Origin: Thalassoglobus polymorphus
GTDB taxonomy: Bacteria > Planctomycetota > Planctomycetia > Planctomycetales > Planctomycetaceae
Length of the DNA: 64,000 nt
Direction of reading: 5' to 3'
Assembly (NCBI RefSeq): GCF_007744255.1
Contig: NZ_CP036267.1
Location: 1,116,001-1,180,000 of the forward strand
A program made the position numbers and the translations under genes. The notes under the pieces were generated by a model. That model searched no databases. It was not told the origin of the DNA and saw nothing but the letters and a program-made list of their open reading frames with translations. Positions 9,201 to 17,475 of the stretch are shown piece after piece; position 1 is the first letter of the stretch; each line of letters starts with the position of its first letter.

Positions 9201-9397
9201 TGACAAATTCCAGTTTCGACTTCTTCCGGGCTGGCACCTGGGTAAGGGACTGATACCAGAATGATTTCCAGATCGAACTGCGGGAACTCTTCGCGTCGCA
9301 GCGAATATGCGGCGAAAGTCCCGATCAGCAGGATGGTACACATCACTGTGTTCATCGCCGGGGTATGTTCAATCGCCCATTTGACGATAGACTTCAT
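6185..9397 (-). CDS. RND-family efflux permease (AcrB/MexB type)
   Basis: 1070 residues, the normal length for an inner-membrane RND pump. It has the first membrane helix after KWAIEHTPAMN, a large periplasmic loop, helices 2-6 including FLIALGIVVDDAIVVGENI (the helix 4 Asp-Asp proton-relay motif), the second periplasmic loop and helices 8-12 with ALTGVVVNDSIVLVDF. It is the last gene of a TetR-MFP-RND operon and overlaps the adaptor gene by ATGA. Export of toxic compounds or lipids by proton antiport is the family role; substrate unknown. No outer-membrane channel gene accompanies it. The last 23 bases overlap the convergent phosphodiesterase gene. Confidence 0.95.
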   Translation of the reverse strand: MKSIVKWAIEHTPAMNTVMCTILLIGTFAAYSLRREEFPQFDLEIILVSVPYPGASPEEVETGICQKIEEAVRSVDGLKKVTSVATEGAGNVIIEVKTDVPSVQKVLNEIQSEIDRIPSFPDLSEEPEVQQITIRNPAITVGVVTNGSEGADAELQLRNVTEQIRDDLLQISQVSVADIVGERDYQIDVQISEHTLREYGLSLSKVAEEIRNRNLELPGGNIRDDSETYLLRAKDKRLSGKEIAKIPLVTRKNGVVLTVDDLGTVHDEFVDTVSVSHINGKPGLAIRVKAAKGEDLLALTKAVNEYVEKKELPYGYEMTTWGDVSIDVRDRLELLTRNGMQGLVLVFVILALFLELRLAFWVAMGIPISILGACVVLLQFDQTLNMLSMFAFLIALGIVVDDAIVVGENIYAHRQMGKPFKQAAIEGTFEVVPSVTTSVTTTVFAFMPMFFVSGIMGKFFAVLPVAVIAMLVISLFESVLILPCHLAHGSEKPFFLTAKINRITNRFLNFFIYKLYTPMVRLCVNNPLITVSIAITIVMLSVTIVKNGTVKSDFFPKLDAPEVIAEVAFPDGTPSEAAIIATLRLEKAAQEINEKYSTKDQPLVLVTHRMVGTGPDSQNPGAVGPTIEGSHSGHVHVQLVDSENRSITSDEFAQEWRKRTGDIAGVESLTFGSQSRGPGGKPIEFKLLASAENMEQLEAAVELAKTELAKYPGTQDISDDSQPGKWEIQLTENESGIPLGVPLDFIARTVRASYYGEEVMRLQRGRHEVKLMVRYPEEDRHSLASLDEIRVDPGDGTKRPITEIANVNVSRGYSEINRVDQKRSITVSSDLDTTVGNAKNIVQQLQKDFIPELLKKHPGLQIRWEGQQEQDTESVGSLAVGLAIAMFATFVLLTMEFNSYGQPVIVMSIIPFGIIGAIWGHYLMDLPLTLFSTLGLVALTGVVVNDSIVLVDFTNARTRAGKSIHEAAIEAGQRRFRPVLLTSLTTVAGLLPILTEKSFQAQLLIPMATSLCFGLMFSTLLVLLLVPTFYTMYASLFGVKTTEEIRGEAPVEEENDTDQFELASTDSVLN

Positions 9398-10839
9398 GGC
9401 TGAACCTTTTCCGTTCTGTTTGTCGAGTCAGCCACAACCGGTGGGTCGTCAGGTTCTTCTCGCAAGATCATTCCATTGGTGACCGCAGGCAATGGTGAGA
9501 TCACCACATTTTGTCCGGCGTTGACACTGGATGATGATCTCACAAGTGCTTGATCGTTGACAATTTTTGCGACAGAGACGTCTTGAATTTGTAGTTTGCC
9601 GTGATCGTTGATCCAAAGCTTTCCGCCTGGGCGAACGGCCTCGACGGGCACGCTCAACAGTGGTTCATTCAGCTCAACGGGGATTTGAACAGAGACAAAC
9701 ATTCCGCTGAGTAATGTTGGCGGAACGATTGAAATGGGACCGTCACCAACTCTCATAGAGGTTGTTTCTTCCGGGTTCTCAACAATGACTCGTGCGGGAA
9801 ATGTACGAGTTTCACGACTGAGTCCCATTCCATCGAAGCGGGAAAGTGTTCCTTGCCAAGTTGTTTCAATTCCGGAGAATTCGTAAACGACCTGGCATGG
9901 TACAGGACGGAGTTCAATGGGATCGAGTCGTGGTGTCGAACGGGGAAAGGAGAGAGCGTCTTCGACTTGCTGTTGCCAGACCCAGGCAATCTCACTCGGT
10001 TGAAACTGGCATCGAACTTCCATGTGGCTGGCATCACTGATGCGAACCAAAGTTTGTCCGGTGGTCACAAAGTTCCCTTCTTCAAACTCGTCTTCGACAA
10101 CACGTCCTGAAATCGGGGCTGTGACCACGCAGTGAGCCAGATCGAGTTCGACTCTTTTCAAGGTTGCGGCTTCAACTTTTCTTCGAGCCTGGGTGGTCGC
10201 ACGTTCTCGTTCTTTAGAACTGAGGTCGTTTTTAAGTTTTTGCAGAGCGTTGCGGGCGGCCAATTCTTGTTGACGTGCGTTATCGTAGTCGGTTTCGCTG
10301 GTTGCTTTTCGGTCAAAGAGTCGGCGGACTCGATCTAAGTGGCCTCGCTGAAGGTTGAGGTCTTCGGCTGAAAGTTCGATGAGTGACGACAAGTTGTCGA
10401 GTTCGACAGTGAAGGCGCGGAGTTCTTCGTCGATTTGTGCGAGCAATGCTTGCTGGCGTTCTCTTTCGATTCTGTATTCGGCATCATCGATTTTGAAAAG
10501 CAGGTCACCTTTCTGTACGAAGTGTCCACTCCGAGTACGTTCGGCTTTCTTTTCAATTCTTCCAGAAACTTCAGCTCCGACAGAGATCATTCGATATGTG
10601 GTCGCTTCACCATCGACCTTCACCATGATCGGCTTGTTGTATTCCTGAATAGTGACTGATTGCACCAGTGTCCCAGTCGGTTTTCCAGAGCCATCATCAG
10701 TTGGAATTTCCGGTTTTTGTCCGAAAACAAAATAGGAGACTCCACCTGCGGTGAGAATGCCTAAGGAAACGAGGGTGCGTAAAACCATCGGGAAGTATTT
10801 TGCAGGATAAAATGAACGTCGAGGAGAGTTCGTCGTCAT
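9394..10839 (-). CDS. RND efflux periplasmic adaptor (membrane fusion protein)
   Basis: 481 residues. It has an N-terminal membrane anchor (TLVSLGILTAGGVSYFVFG), a barrel/lipoyl half beginning GEATTYRMISVGAEVSGRI, a long helical hairpin (about residues 125-225, rich in Glu, Arg, Gln), the second lipoyl half DLAHCVVTAPISGRVVEDEF, then beta-barrel and membrane-proximal domains. This is the adaptor that links an RND pump to an outer-membrane channel. Its start overlaps the stop of the TetR gene and its stop overlaps the start of the permease, both by four bases, so the three genes are translationally coupled. Confidence 0.93.
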   Translation of the reverse strand: MTTNSPRRSFYPAKYFPMVLRTLVSLGILTAGGVSYFVFGQKPEIPTDDGSGKPTGTLVQSVTIQEYNKPIMVKVDGEATTYRMISVGAEVSGRIEKKAERTRSGHFVQKGDLLFKIDDAEYRIERERQQALLAQIDEELRAFTVELDNLSSLIELSAEDLNLQRGHLDRVRRLFDRKATSETDYDNARQQELAARNALQKLKNDLSSKERERATTQARRKVEAATLKRVELDLAHCVVTAPISGRVVEDEFEEGNFVTTGQTLVRISDASHMEVRCQFQPSEIAWVWQQQVEDALSFPRSTPRLDPIELRPVPCQVVYEFSGIETTWQGTLSRFDGMGLSRETRTFPARVIVENPEETTSMRVGDGPISIVPPTLLSGMFVSVQIPVELNEPLLSVPVEAVRPGGKLWINDHGKLQIQDVSVAKIVNDQALVRSSSSVNAGQNVVISPLPAVTNGMILREEPDDPPVVADSTNRTEKVQP

Positions 10840-11447
10840 TGCTCGATCTCGGAATTGCTGGAATCAAGAAGGCCATGAAGTAATATGTTGACATACTGAG
10901 AAATGTATTCGTTGAACGTGTGTCCAGTCGGAGGTTTGCCAAGAAATTGCGTGAGCATTGCCGGGCCGTGCATCGCTGTCAGGATGAACATCGCTGTCGC
11001 ATCGAAGTCGATCTTGCGAATCATTTTCTTGTCATGCAGACGGTGCAGCCACCCAGCGATTGCCCGAATGTCCCGGACTGGAGGTGGCTCTTCGAAACTC
11101 GCCATGAGTTCCTTCATCGAGACTCCACTCCACTGGAGAATTTCCATTCTTCTAACGACTTCCGAGAAGAAGCTGGCCAGTTCCTGCAGGATTTCTGTCA
11201 ATTGCTCATTAACAGGGCGGTCGTCTGGTCCTTCCTGAACCATGTCCAACCATGGAGCAGAGCGGCACGGTTTCATGGCAGCAATGAGCAGCTCTTTTTT
11301 GTTGCGAAATCGCTTGAGCAGTGCCTGCGGAGTCACTCCGAGTTTGTGGGCAATCACATCTGTCGAGACAGACGGGCCTCGCTCTAGAAAGCACTTTGAA
11401 GCGACTTCCAGAATTTGCTGATCAGAGATTGTTCTCGGACGAACCAG
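10836..11447 (-). CDS. TetR-family repressor of the RND operon, probable CTG start
   Basis: From CTG 11447 the protein is 203 residues and begins MVRPRTISDQQILEVASK, a textbook TetR N-terminus; the helix-turn-helix is around residues 27-50 (VIAHKLGVTPQALLKRF). The first ATG/GTG/TTG in the frame is GTG 11357, which would delete helix 1 and cut into the DNA-binding domain, and an in-frame stop lies upstream, so a CTG (or another rare) start is the simplest reading. It overlaps the adaptor gene by ATGA. An inverted repeat and a promoter lie directly upstream, so it probably represses its own operon until a ligand binds its C-terminal domain. Confidence 0.82.
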   Translation of the reverse strand: MVRPRTISDQQILEVASKCFLERGPSVSTDVIAHKLGVTPQALLKRFRNKKELLIAAMKPCRSAPWLDMVQEGPDDRPVNEQLTEILQELASFFSEVVRRMEILQWSGVSMKELMASFEEPPPVRDIRAIAGWLHRLHDKKMIRKIDFDATAMFILTAMHGPAMLTQFLGKPPTGHTFNEYISQYVNILLHGLLDSSNSEIEQ

Positions 11448-11467
11448 AGGAGACTCGGGGAAATGAG

Positions 11468-11489
11468 TTAGTTGTTATAGACCAACTAA
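11468..11489. promoter_or_regulatory. Predicted TetR operator, inverted repeat
   Basis: TTAGTTG, an 8-base spacer, then CAACTAA: a perfect 7-bp inverted repeat. It sits 20 bases upstream of the proposed CTG start of the TetR gene and overlaps the expected transcription start of the promoter at 11489-11517. Such 22-base palindromes are typical TetR-family operators. Assignment to this regulator is inferred from position. Confidence 0.75.
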
Positions 11490-11517
11490 TTGTCGCAGCG
11501 GTTCCCAAAGCTGTCAA
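11489..11517 (-). promoter_or_regulatory. Sigma-70-like promoter of the TetR-RND operon
   Basis: On the minus strand there is a perfect -35 TTGACA (11517-11512), a 17-base spacer and a -10 GACAAT (11494-11489, four of six consensus bases). Transcription would begin around 11482, inside the inverted repeat, giving a leader of about 35 bases without a clear Shine-Dalgarno sequence. Bound repressor would directly block RNA polymerase. Confidence 0.6.
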
Positions 11518-11573
11518 TACAAATTCTTTTCAGGCCGAAACGTCGCGTCAGATACGGACTCCATCACTGCAGA

Positions 11574-11810
11574 TCAGTCGTCATCTTCGTCACTCACGAG
11601 ACGCAATGTAGGGACTTTATGTACTTGACCTTGCACCATTGCTGTTTCAAGTTCTTGGAGAAAGTGGTCAATTACATCTTGTTTAGTGTTCCAGCGTAAC
11701 TCCCAATTCTCAAACTGTTTTTCGTCGATCTGGTAGGGACCTGGAGGTTGTTGATCAGTCCGTTGATCTGAAGGTGTGGCTCCATCCGATGTCGTGGCAA
11801 GGCTGGACAT
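11574..11810 (-). CDS. Small acidic hypothetical protein
   Basis: 78 residues from ATG 11810 (a TTG at 11843 would add 11). The N-terminal third is Ser/Thr/Gln/Pro-rich and probably disordered; the rest (YQIDEKQFENWELRWN and a helix with FLQELETAMVQG) looks folded, ending in an Asp-rich tail SDEDDD. No signal peptide, no cysteine. I do not recognise a family. It stands alone, with the TetR operator/promoter region beyond its 3' end. Confidence is moderate because only composition and the plausible helix support coding. Confidence 0.45.
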   Translation of the reverse strand: MSSLATTSDGATPSDQRTDQQPPGPYQIDEKQFENWELRWNTKQDVIDHFLQELETAMVQGQVHKVPTLRLVSDEDDD

Positions 11811-12077
11811 TGGGGCGATCTTTCTATTTGATAAACTCTCCAAATCTTGCGATTTCTAACGCAACGATGATTTCGAGAGAGTGAGTCTGGAGAGGATACG
11901 TAGAATAGTTCGGCGTGTCGCTGCCCAAATATGAGTGAGTTGTCACCTGAGGAAAGAATTTCCGAATAGAAGGTTTGGGTTAAATGCGCAAAGGTTGCAA
12001 TCGGGAGAATGCGAACCCCAAGGAGCGACAGCGGGGCCAAGTTCTGTCAGGTTTTATTCCGGCAGGTTGTGATCTGC

Positions 12078-12956
12078 TTATCGTGTCAGATTTGCCGTAT
12101 CCTCCGCTTGCATGATTCGCCATGCGTCTGGAATGGTTTTCAATAAGTCACTGGCGATCATTCCTCGTTGCGTGAACTCCTCAGCAGCCAGGTCTCCTGC
12201 AAGTCCGTGAAGATAAGCTCCGAGCTGTGCTGCTTCGAGCGGCAGCATTTTTTGGCCTAAAAGACTGGCGATGATGCCAGTCAAAATATCTCCAGTTCCC
12301 CCCGTTCCCATCCCTGCATTTCCGGTTTCATTCACTCGAGTTCTCTTTCCATCGGTGACGATGGTTCCGGCTCCTTTGAGGACAAGGATGACTTCGTGTC
12401 TGGCTGCGAACTCGACGGCGAGACTTTCCCGGTGCTTCTGAATGTGTGAAATTTCTGAACCAATCAAGCGAGCAAACTCTCCGGGATGCGGGGTGAGGAT
12501 TCGTGGGCCGGTGTGTTGGCTGAGGATTTCTTTTTGATCCGCAAGCGCGTTCAGTGCATCTGCATCAAAAACCATCGGAAGTTTTGCGTTCTGATAGAGA
12601 TGTGCGACGATTCGATTTAAATTTTCAGATCGTCCAAGTCCGGGACCAATTGCAGCAGCATCCATCTTTGGAATTGACTCATCAAGGACAACTTGTGCCT
12701 CGAGTGAGACGCGACCGTTCAAGTCAGGCGGGACGGGAATGCAGAGGTAAGAAGGCTCGTAGCTGGCGACGATCGGTAAGATTGGTTCGGGCAGAGCGAG
12801 TGAAACGAGCCCGGCTCCGCTCCTTAATGCACTGACCCCGGAAAGGGAAATCGCCCCACTCATTCCGGTTGATCCACCGATGATCAACACGCGACCGAAG
12901 GTTCCTTTGTGTCCGTCGCTGGGACGTGTAGGCAGAGAAGGGAGTGGCTGTGACAT
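12078..12956 (-). CDS. nnrD: ADP-dependent (S)-NAD(P)H-hydrate dehydratase
   Basis: 292 residues, the ribokinase-like C-terminal domain of the YjeF family as a stand-alone protein. Visible marks are GRVLIIGGSTGMSGA near the N-terminus, DADALNALA, LTPHPGEFARL, VLKGAGTIV and the nucleotide/phosphate loop GNAGMGTGGTGDILTGII. The enzyme dehydrates damaged NADHX/NADPHX back to the active cofactor using ADP. The epimerase domain (NnrE) that is often fused to it is absent here. It lies downstream of ilvD but is separated from it by a terminator hairpin, so it probably has its own promoter. Confidence 0.93.
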   Translation of the reverse strand: MSQPLPSLPTRPSDGHKGTFGRVLIIGGSTGMSGAISLSGVSALRSGAGLVSLALPEPILPIVASYEPSYLCIPVPPDLNGRVSLEAQVVLDESIPKMDAAAIGPGLGRSENLNRIVAHLYQNAKLPMVFDADALNALADQKEILSQHTGPRILTPHPGEFARLIGSEISHIQKHRESLAVEFAARHEVILVLKGAGTIVTDGKRTRVNETGNAGMGTGGTGDILTGIIASLLGQKMLPLEAAQLGAYLHGLAGDLAAEEFTQRGMIASDLLKTIPDAWRIMQAEDTANLTR

Positions 12957-12974
12957 GGCTTCGTTCCAAAAGAA

Positions 12975-13005
12975 AAAGCGAACATGATAGTCTCATGTTC
13001 GCTTT
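12975..13005 (-). terminator. Rho-independent terminator after ilvD
   Basis: A perfect 13-bp stem (AAAGCGAACATGA with its complement) with a 5-base loop, followed on the minus strand by a T-rich run (CTTTTTCTTTT). It lies 43 bases after the ilvD stop and just upstream of the nnrD start. Confidence 0.88.
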
Positions 13006-13047
13006 GACGGGGCAACTTCAAATAGTGAAAGAGGTCAACGAATTCGA

Positions 13048-14727
13048 TTACTCGTCCGTCACGCAACCTTCGCTGGCGCTCTTCACATTTTTGATGTATT
13101 TATAAAGTGTCCCACGAGTGAATTTGTATGCGGGAGGAGTCCAGTTAGCCTTACGTTTTGCGAGTTCGTCATCGGAAACTCCGATATTGATTTCGTTTGC
13201 TTCCGCATCGAGTGTGATTTCGTCACCGTTTTGCACGAGTGCAATCGGGCCACCTTCCTGAGCCTCTGGCGTGACGTGTCCCACGATAAAACCGTGTGAA
13301 CCACCAGAGAAACGACCATCGGTCAGGAGTGCGACTTTGTCACCAAGGCCAGCTCCCATGATGGCTGACGTCGGCGTGAGCATTTCAGGCATTCCAGGTC
13401 CCCCTTTAGGACCTTCGTAGCGAATGATGATGACTTCGCCACCTTTGATCTCGTCTTTTTCAAGACCGTGGAGCATGTCTTCTTCGCTGTCATAGCAGAG
13501 CGCCGGTCCGGTGAAGGTGAGTCCTTCTTTCCCGGTAATTTTCGCAACTCCTCCGTCGGGGCACATGTTTCCCCGCATGATGCGCAAGTGACCAGATTTC
13601 TTGATTGGCTCTTCGACGTCGTGAACGATGTCCTGTTCTTCTTCCAGAGCAGGGACCGATTCGAGATTCTCTGCGAGCGTCTTTCCGGTGACGGTCATGC
13701 AGTTTCCGTTGATCAGACCTTTCCCGAGCAGATACTTCAGAACGGCTGGTGTCCCGCCAATGTTGTGTAAGTCTTCCATGACATATTTACCGGAAGGCTT
13801 AAGGTCGGCGAGGTAAGGAATCCGGTCTGAGACAGCTTGGAAGTCATCGATGGAGAGTTCCACACCGGCACTGCGAGCAATGGCGATCAAATGCAATACG
13901 GCGTTTGTGGATCCGCCGAGAGTCATGATGAGCACCATGGCATTTTCGAGAGACTCGCGCGTGATGATGTCACGCGGCTTGATATCTTTTTCCATCAGAA
14001 TGCGAATTGCTTTTCCGGCGTCGAGGCACTCTTGCAGTTTCGCAGGATCTTCAGCTGGGATTGAAGAAGAATAAGGGAGTGACATTCCCATTGCTTCAAT
14101 CGCAGAGGCCATGGTGTTGGCGGTGTACATTCCGCCGCAGGCTCCGGCTCCGGGGCAGGAGCGTTTCACAATCTCCTGACGTTCCTCATCGGTGATGCGA
14201 CCCGCCAGATATTCTCCATAAGATTGAAACGCCGAGACGATATCGAGCTTCTCGTTTTTCAATCCGCAGCCCGCTTTAATCGTACCACCGTAAACCATAA
14301 TCGACGGACGGTTTTGTCGTCCCATTGCCATCACGCAGCCGGGCATGTTTTTGTCGCAACCTGGGAGTGCGATCAATGAATCGTACCATTGTGCTCCCAT
14401 GACAGTTTCGATGGAGTCAGCGATCAGGTCACGCGACTGAAGCGAGTAACTCATCCCGTCGGTTCCCATCGAGATTCCATCACTCACGCCAATCGTGTTG
14501 AATCGCATACCGACCATGTCGGCGGCTTCGACGCCTTCTTTCACCTTGGCTGCCAGGTCGAGCAGGTGCATGTTACAGGAGTTGCCTTCATACCAGCAGG
14601 AGGCAATTCCGACCTGAGCCTTGTTCATGTCCTCCTCGGTGAGGCCAGTGGCGTACAGCATCGCCTGAGAGGCACCTTGGGAGCGTGGTTGAGTAATTTT
14701 CGATGAGTATTTGTTCAGTTCGGACAT
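13048..14727 (-). CDS. ilvD: Dihydroxy-acid dehydratase
   Basis: 559 residues, normal length. The Fe-S cluster cysteines are in [10 protein letters not shown] and [16 protein letters not shown]; further family blocks are [23 protein letters not shown] and [13 protein letters not shown]. It makes 2-keto acids from dihydroxy acids, the third step of valine, isoleucine and (via valine) leucine and pantothenate synthesis, in the cytoplasm. It is a single-gene unit: a perfect terminator follows, and a 466-base gene-free interval with a repeat precedes. Start ATG 14727 fits the conserved N-terminus [19 protein letters not shown]. Confidence 0.97.
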   Translation of the reverse strand: MSELNKYSSKITQPRSQGASQAMLYATGLTEEDMNKAQVGIASCWYEGNSCNMHLLDLAAKVKEGVEAADMVGMRFNTIGVSDGISMGTDGMSYSLQSRDLIADSIETVMGAQWYDSLIALPGCDKNMPGCVMAMGRQNRPSIMVYGGTIKAGCGLKNEKLDIVSAFQSYGEYLAGRITDEERQEIVKRSCPGAGACGGMYTANTMASAIEAMGMSLPYSSSIPAEDPAKLQECLDAGKAIRILMEKDIKPRDIITRESLENAMVLIMTLGGSTNAVLHLIAIARSAGVELSIDDFQAVSDRIPYLADLKPSGKYVMEDLHNIGGTPAVLKYLLGKGLINGNCMTVTGKTLAENLESVPALEEEQDIVHDVEEPIKKSGHLRIMRGNMCPDGGVAKITGKEGLTFTGPALCYDSEEDMLHGLEKDEIKGGEVIIIRYEGPKGGPGMPEMLTPTSAIMGAGLGDKVALLTDGRFSGGSHGFIVGHVTPEAQEGGPIALVQNGDEITLDAEANEINIGVSDDELAKRKANWTPPAYKFTRGTLYKYIKNVKSASEGCVTDE

Positions 14728-15193
14728 TGATGATGAGCTAAGGTCGGGGGACTAAGGACACGGGTGATTCAGGTGTATCATGCTCGCGCCTGACACACTG
14801 ACTAAACTGACTGGCGAATTTGGTAGAGCAGTTTGCTCTACCGTGTCCCCGTGGTGAACATGTTTCTCTAGAACCAGTCCGAAACCCTTTGAGATAGCCG
14901 CTTTTCTCAACGTTTGAGAGAGCAATATCAAGTTTCAGTATGAATTCTAAAATTTTCTGTTCGCCACGAGGCAGAACCTGAACACCAATTCAAAAGATGC
15001 TCTAGGTGGTTCTATCTGCTCGATTTGACGCATCGTCGACATCTGGTCACGACGCCATCGGGCGAGCGGACCGGCTGTTTCGATATGCCATACCAAGTCT
15101 GAGAAGTCGCTAGTTTGACGAGTTTTAAGAGATGAGTCGAGCGAATGCGAAAATGTTCGGACTCTTGAGAAGAAAATCTAACGAAACAGAGAT
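14728..15193. other. Gene-free interval between ilvD and egtB
   Basis: 466 bases without a gene. Nearly 40 percent is a long-form dispersed repeat (14824-15005); the rest shows no recognisable ORF or hairpin. Confidence 0.6.
14824..15005 (+). repeat. Dispersed repeat, long form (module P with module M inserted)
   Basis: Begins TAGAGCAGTTTGCTCTACC and ends AGATGCTCTAG as in other P copies, but the centre is expanded by about 80 bases of module M (AACCAGTCCG, TTTTCTCAACGTTTGAGAG, TCAAGTTTCAG, TTCTAAA). Module M contains its own short inverted repeat, CTCAA/TTGAG. Confidence 0.85.
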
Positions 15194-16468
15194 TTACTCA
15201 GCGAGGCGAATCCCGGTGAATTGCCAGCGTTTCTCGGGATGGAAGAAATTGCGGTAGGTGGGCCGGATGTGTGATTTCGACGTGACACAACTTCCGCCGC
15301 GTAGCACCCATTGGCTGCTCATGAATTTCCCGTTGTATTCTCCGATCGCTCCATCAGGCGGATGATATCCAGGATAAGCGATGTATGGACTTGCGGTCCA
15401 TTCCCAGGCATCTCCGTACAACTGAGCGGGGCTCTTCTGGTCATCAGGGGTCGGGGCACTTCTCGGATGCAACAGGTCTTCTTCGACGAAATTGCTTTGC
15501 GGACCAGGTTGGTAGATTTGAGCAACATGTTCCCACTCAAATTCTGTTGGAAGTCGGCAGCCTTTCCAGCGGGCAAAAGCATCGGCTTCGAAGAAACTGA
15601 CGTGCGTCACCGGTTCCTGAAGATGGAGATCTCTCATCCCCGCGAGTGTGAACGTCTGCCATTCGTCATTGACTCGTTCCCAATAGAGTGGGCAAGTCCA
15701 GCCAAGTTGTTGTACCGCGTCCCAACCTTCAGAGAGCCAGAGTTCCGGGCGCTGGTAACCGCGATCTTCAATGAATTCAAGGTATTCTTGATTTGATGTG
15801 AGTCGGTTCGCGAGTTGAAAATCTCTTAACAGAACTTCATGCCGTGGGGCTTCATTGTCAAAATGAAAGTTGTCACCAGCGTGGCCGACTTGATGAATCC
15901 CACTATCAAAGTGGCTCCAGGAAAGTGCTTGTGGCTCGCTGGGTTCTGGGGTGGTCAGATCGGATCGATACGCGGGGCGAAGCGGGTTGATGTTCAGGAC
16001 ATGCTTGATGTCTGTAAGCATTAACTCTTGATGTTGCTGTTCATGATGAATCCCGATTTCGATGACTGAACGAACTTCGTCAGAGAGTTGCTCGACATTC
16101 AGTTTGGCCAAAGCGTGATCGACATAAGCTCGGTATTTTCTGACCTCGTCAATTGTCGGACGAGAAAGCATGCCACGATGAGCCCGCGGATGCCGGTCCC
16201 CAACCGCGTTGTAGTAAGAGTTGAAGAGAAAACGAAACTGCGGGTGAAAAAGCTGATAATCAGGAACGGATGGTTCCAGAACAAAAGTCTCAAAGAACCA
16301 TGTCGTATGTGCTAAGTGCCATTTTGCAGGGCTGACATCTGGCATCGACTGGATGACAAAGTCTTCCCGCTCTAACGAATTTGTGATCGTTTCTGAGAAC
16401 GTTCGAACATCGAGAAGGTGCTCGATGAGTTGGTCGTGTGCGGTTTCTTGCATGCGTAGAAATGACAT
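15194..16468 (-). CDS. egtB: Ergothioneine biosynthesis sulfoxide synthase EgtB
   Basis: 424 residues. The N-terminal DinB-like domain carries iron-binding histidines: His51 region in SPAKWHLAHTTWFFE and the HHEQQHQE motif (141-148). The C-terminal half is an FGE-sulfatase-type domain with HVSFFEADAFARWKGCRLPTE split across it and WVLRGGSCVTSKSHIRPTYRNF near the end. EgtB is a non-heme iron enzyme joining trimethylhistidine (hercynine) to cysteine or gamma-glutamylcysteine with O2. It follows egtD by 41 bases on the same strand, so both early steps are co-transcribed; no egtC or egtE is next to them. Confidence 0.95.
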   Translation of the reverse strand: MSFLRMQETAHDQLIEHLLDVRTFSETITNSLEREDFVIQSMPDVSPAKWHLAHTTWFFETFVLEPSVPDYQLFHPQFRFLFNSYYNAVGDRHPRAHRGMLSRPTIDEVRKYRAYVDHALAKLNVEQLSDEVRSVIEIGIHHEQQHQELMLTDIKHVLNINPLRPAYRSDLTTPEPSEPQALSWSHFDSGIHQVGHAGDNFHFDNEAPRHEVLLRDFQLANRLTSNQEYLEFIEDRGYQRPELWLSEGWDAVQQLGWTCPLYWERVNDEWQTFTLAGMRDLHLQEPVTHVSFFEADAFARWKGCRLPTEFEWEHVAQIYQPGPQSNFVEEDLLHPRSAPTPDDQKSPAQLYGDAWEWTASPYIAYPGYHPPDGAIGEYNGKFMSSQWVLRGGSCVTSKSHIRPTYRNFFHPEKRWQFTGIRLAE

Positions 16469-16509
16469 CAGGAGTCGATCTTGAGTGCAGCGAAAGAGGA
16501 AATATCGAT

Positions 16510-17475
16510 TCAGGAAGTTGCTTCGGCTGGAGTGAGCAGCAGCACCGCAAACCAGTCTTTTTCATCGATCCAGGAGTTTGCAACTTTGAAGCCTGCTTCC
16601 GCAGCCAGTTCTTCAAAACGTTCAATTGTGTACTTGTGGGAATGTTCTGTGCAAATTGTTTCGTTTGCCGCGAATTCAATCACTTGTTCCCCAATGGTGA
16701 CCTGTTGTTGAACCTGGCTGACGAGTTGCATCTCGATACGATGAGCCTGTTCATTGTAGACGGCCTGATGTCGAAACTGATTCAGGTCAAAGTCTGCGTT
16801 GAGTTCGTTGTTGATTCTCTTGAGGAGATTCAGGTTGAACGCTGCCGTCACTCCTTCCGAGTCGTTGTAGGCATCGAGCAGGATTTGGCGATCTTTTTCG
16901 AGATCGATTCCAATCAACAGATCCGACTCCGCGTTGACTCGACGAATTCTCTCCAGCAGGGCAACAGCGTTTTTATGGTTTAGGTTCCCAATCGTTGAGC
17001 CGGGGAAGTATGTCACCACACCGCGATGGTCAGCCAGTTTTGAGGGAAGTTGAATTTCCGACATGAAATCGCCGCAGACGGGAGCGATGTTCAAGGATGG
17101 AAAATCCTGTTCAAGTCTTGCGACAGCTTCGTTCAGTGCCGATTGTGAAATGTCGAACGGGACATATGCCGCCGGTCGTTGCATGGCTTTCAGAAGTAAT
17201 TGCGTTTTCAAACTGGACCCGCTGCCAAGTTCCAACACGACATGATCGGGACCGATTGCGTCGCTCATTTCTTGGGCATGGAGTTGCATGAGAGAGAGTT
17301 CTGTGCGAGTGAGGTAGTATTCCTCCAACTCACAAATGTTTTCAAATAGCCGTGAACCAGCCTCGTCATAGAAGTATTTGGAAGGCAGTGTTTTCTCGGT
17401 TTGAGAAAGTCCTCGCAGCACATCTGTTAGAAATGAGCTTGTTGAAACGTTGTCGCAAATGGCAGTCGAAGACAC
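16510..17475 (-). CDS. egtD: L-histidine N-alpha-methyltransferase EgtD
   Basis: 321 residues from GTG 17475, which has GGAGGAG a few bases upstream and gives the normal family length; a longer frame from 17625 adds 50 non-conserved residues. The methyltransferase core shows YFYDEAGSRLFE, the SAM-binding ELGSGSS (82-88), YFPGSTIGN and LIGIDLEKD. EgtD trimethylates histidine to hercynine with three SAM, the first step of ergothioneine synthesis. It is the first gene of the egtD-egtB pair. Ergothioneine is a thiol antioxidant, which fits the redox-rich region that follows. Confidence 0.95.
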   Translation of the reverse strand: MSSTAICDNVSTSSFLTDVLRGLSQTEKTLPSKYFYDEAGSRLFENICELEEYYLTRTELSLMQLHAQEMSDAIGPDHVVLELGSGSSLKTQLLLKAMQRPAAYVPFDISQSALNEAVARLEQDFPSLNIAPVCGDFMSEIQLPSKLADHRGVVTYFPGSTIGNLNHKNAVALLERIRRVNAESDLLIGIDLEKDRQILLDAYNDSEGVTAAFNLNLLKRINNELNADFDLNQFRHQAVYNEQAHRIEMQLVSQVQQQVTIGEQVIEFAANETICTEHSHKYTIERFEELAAEAGFKVANSWIDEKDWFAVLLLTPAEATS

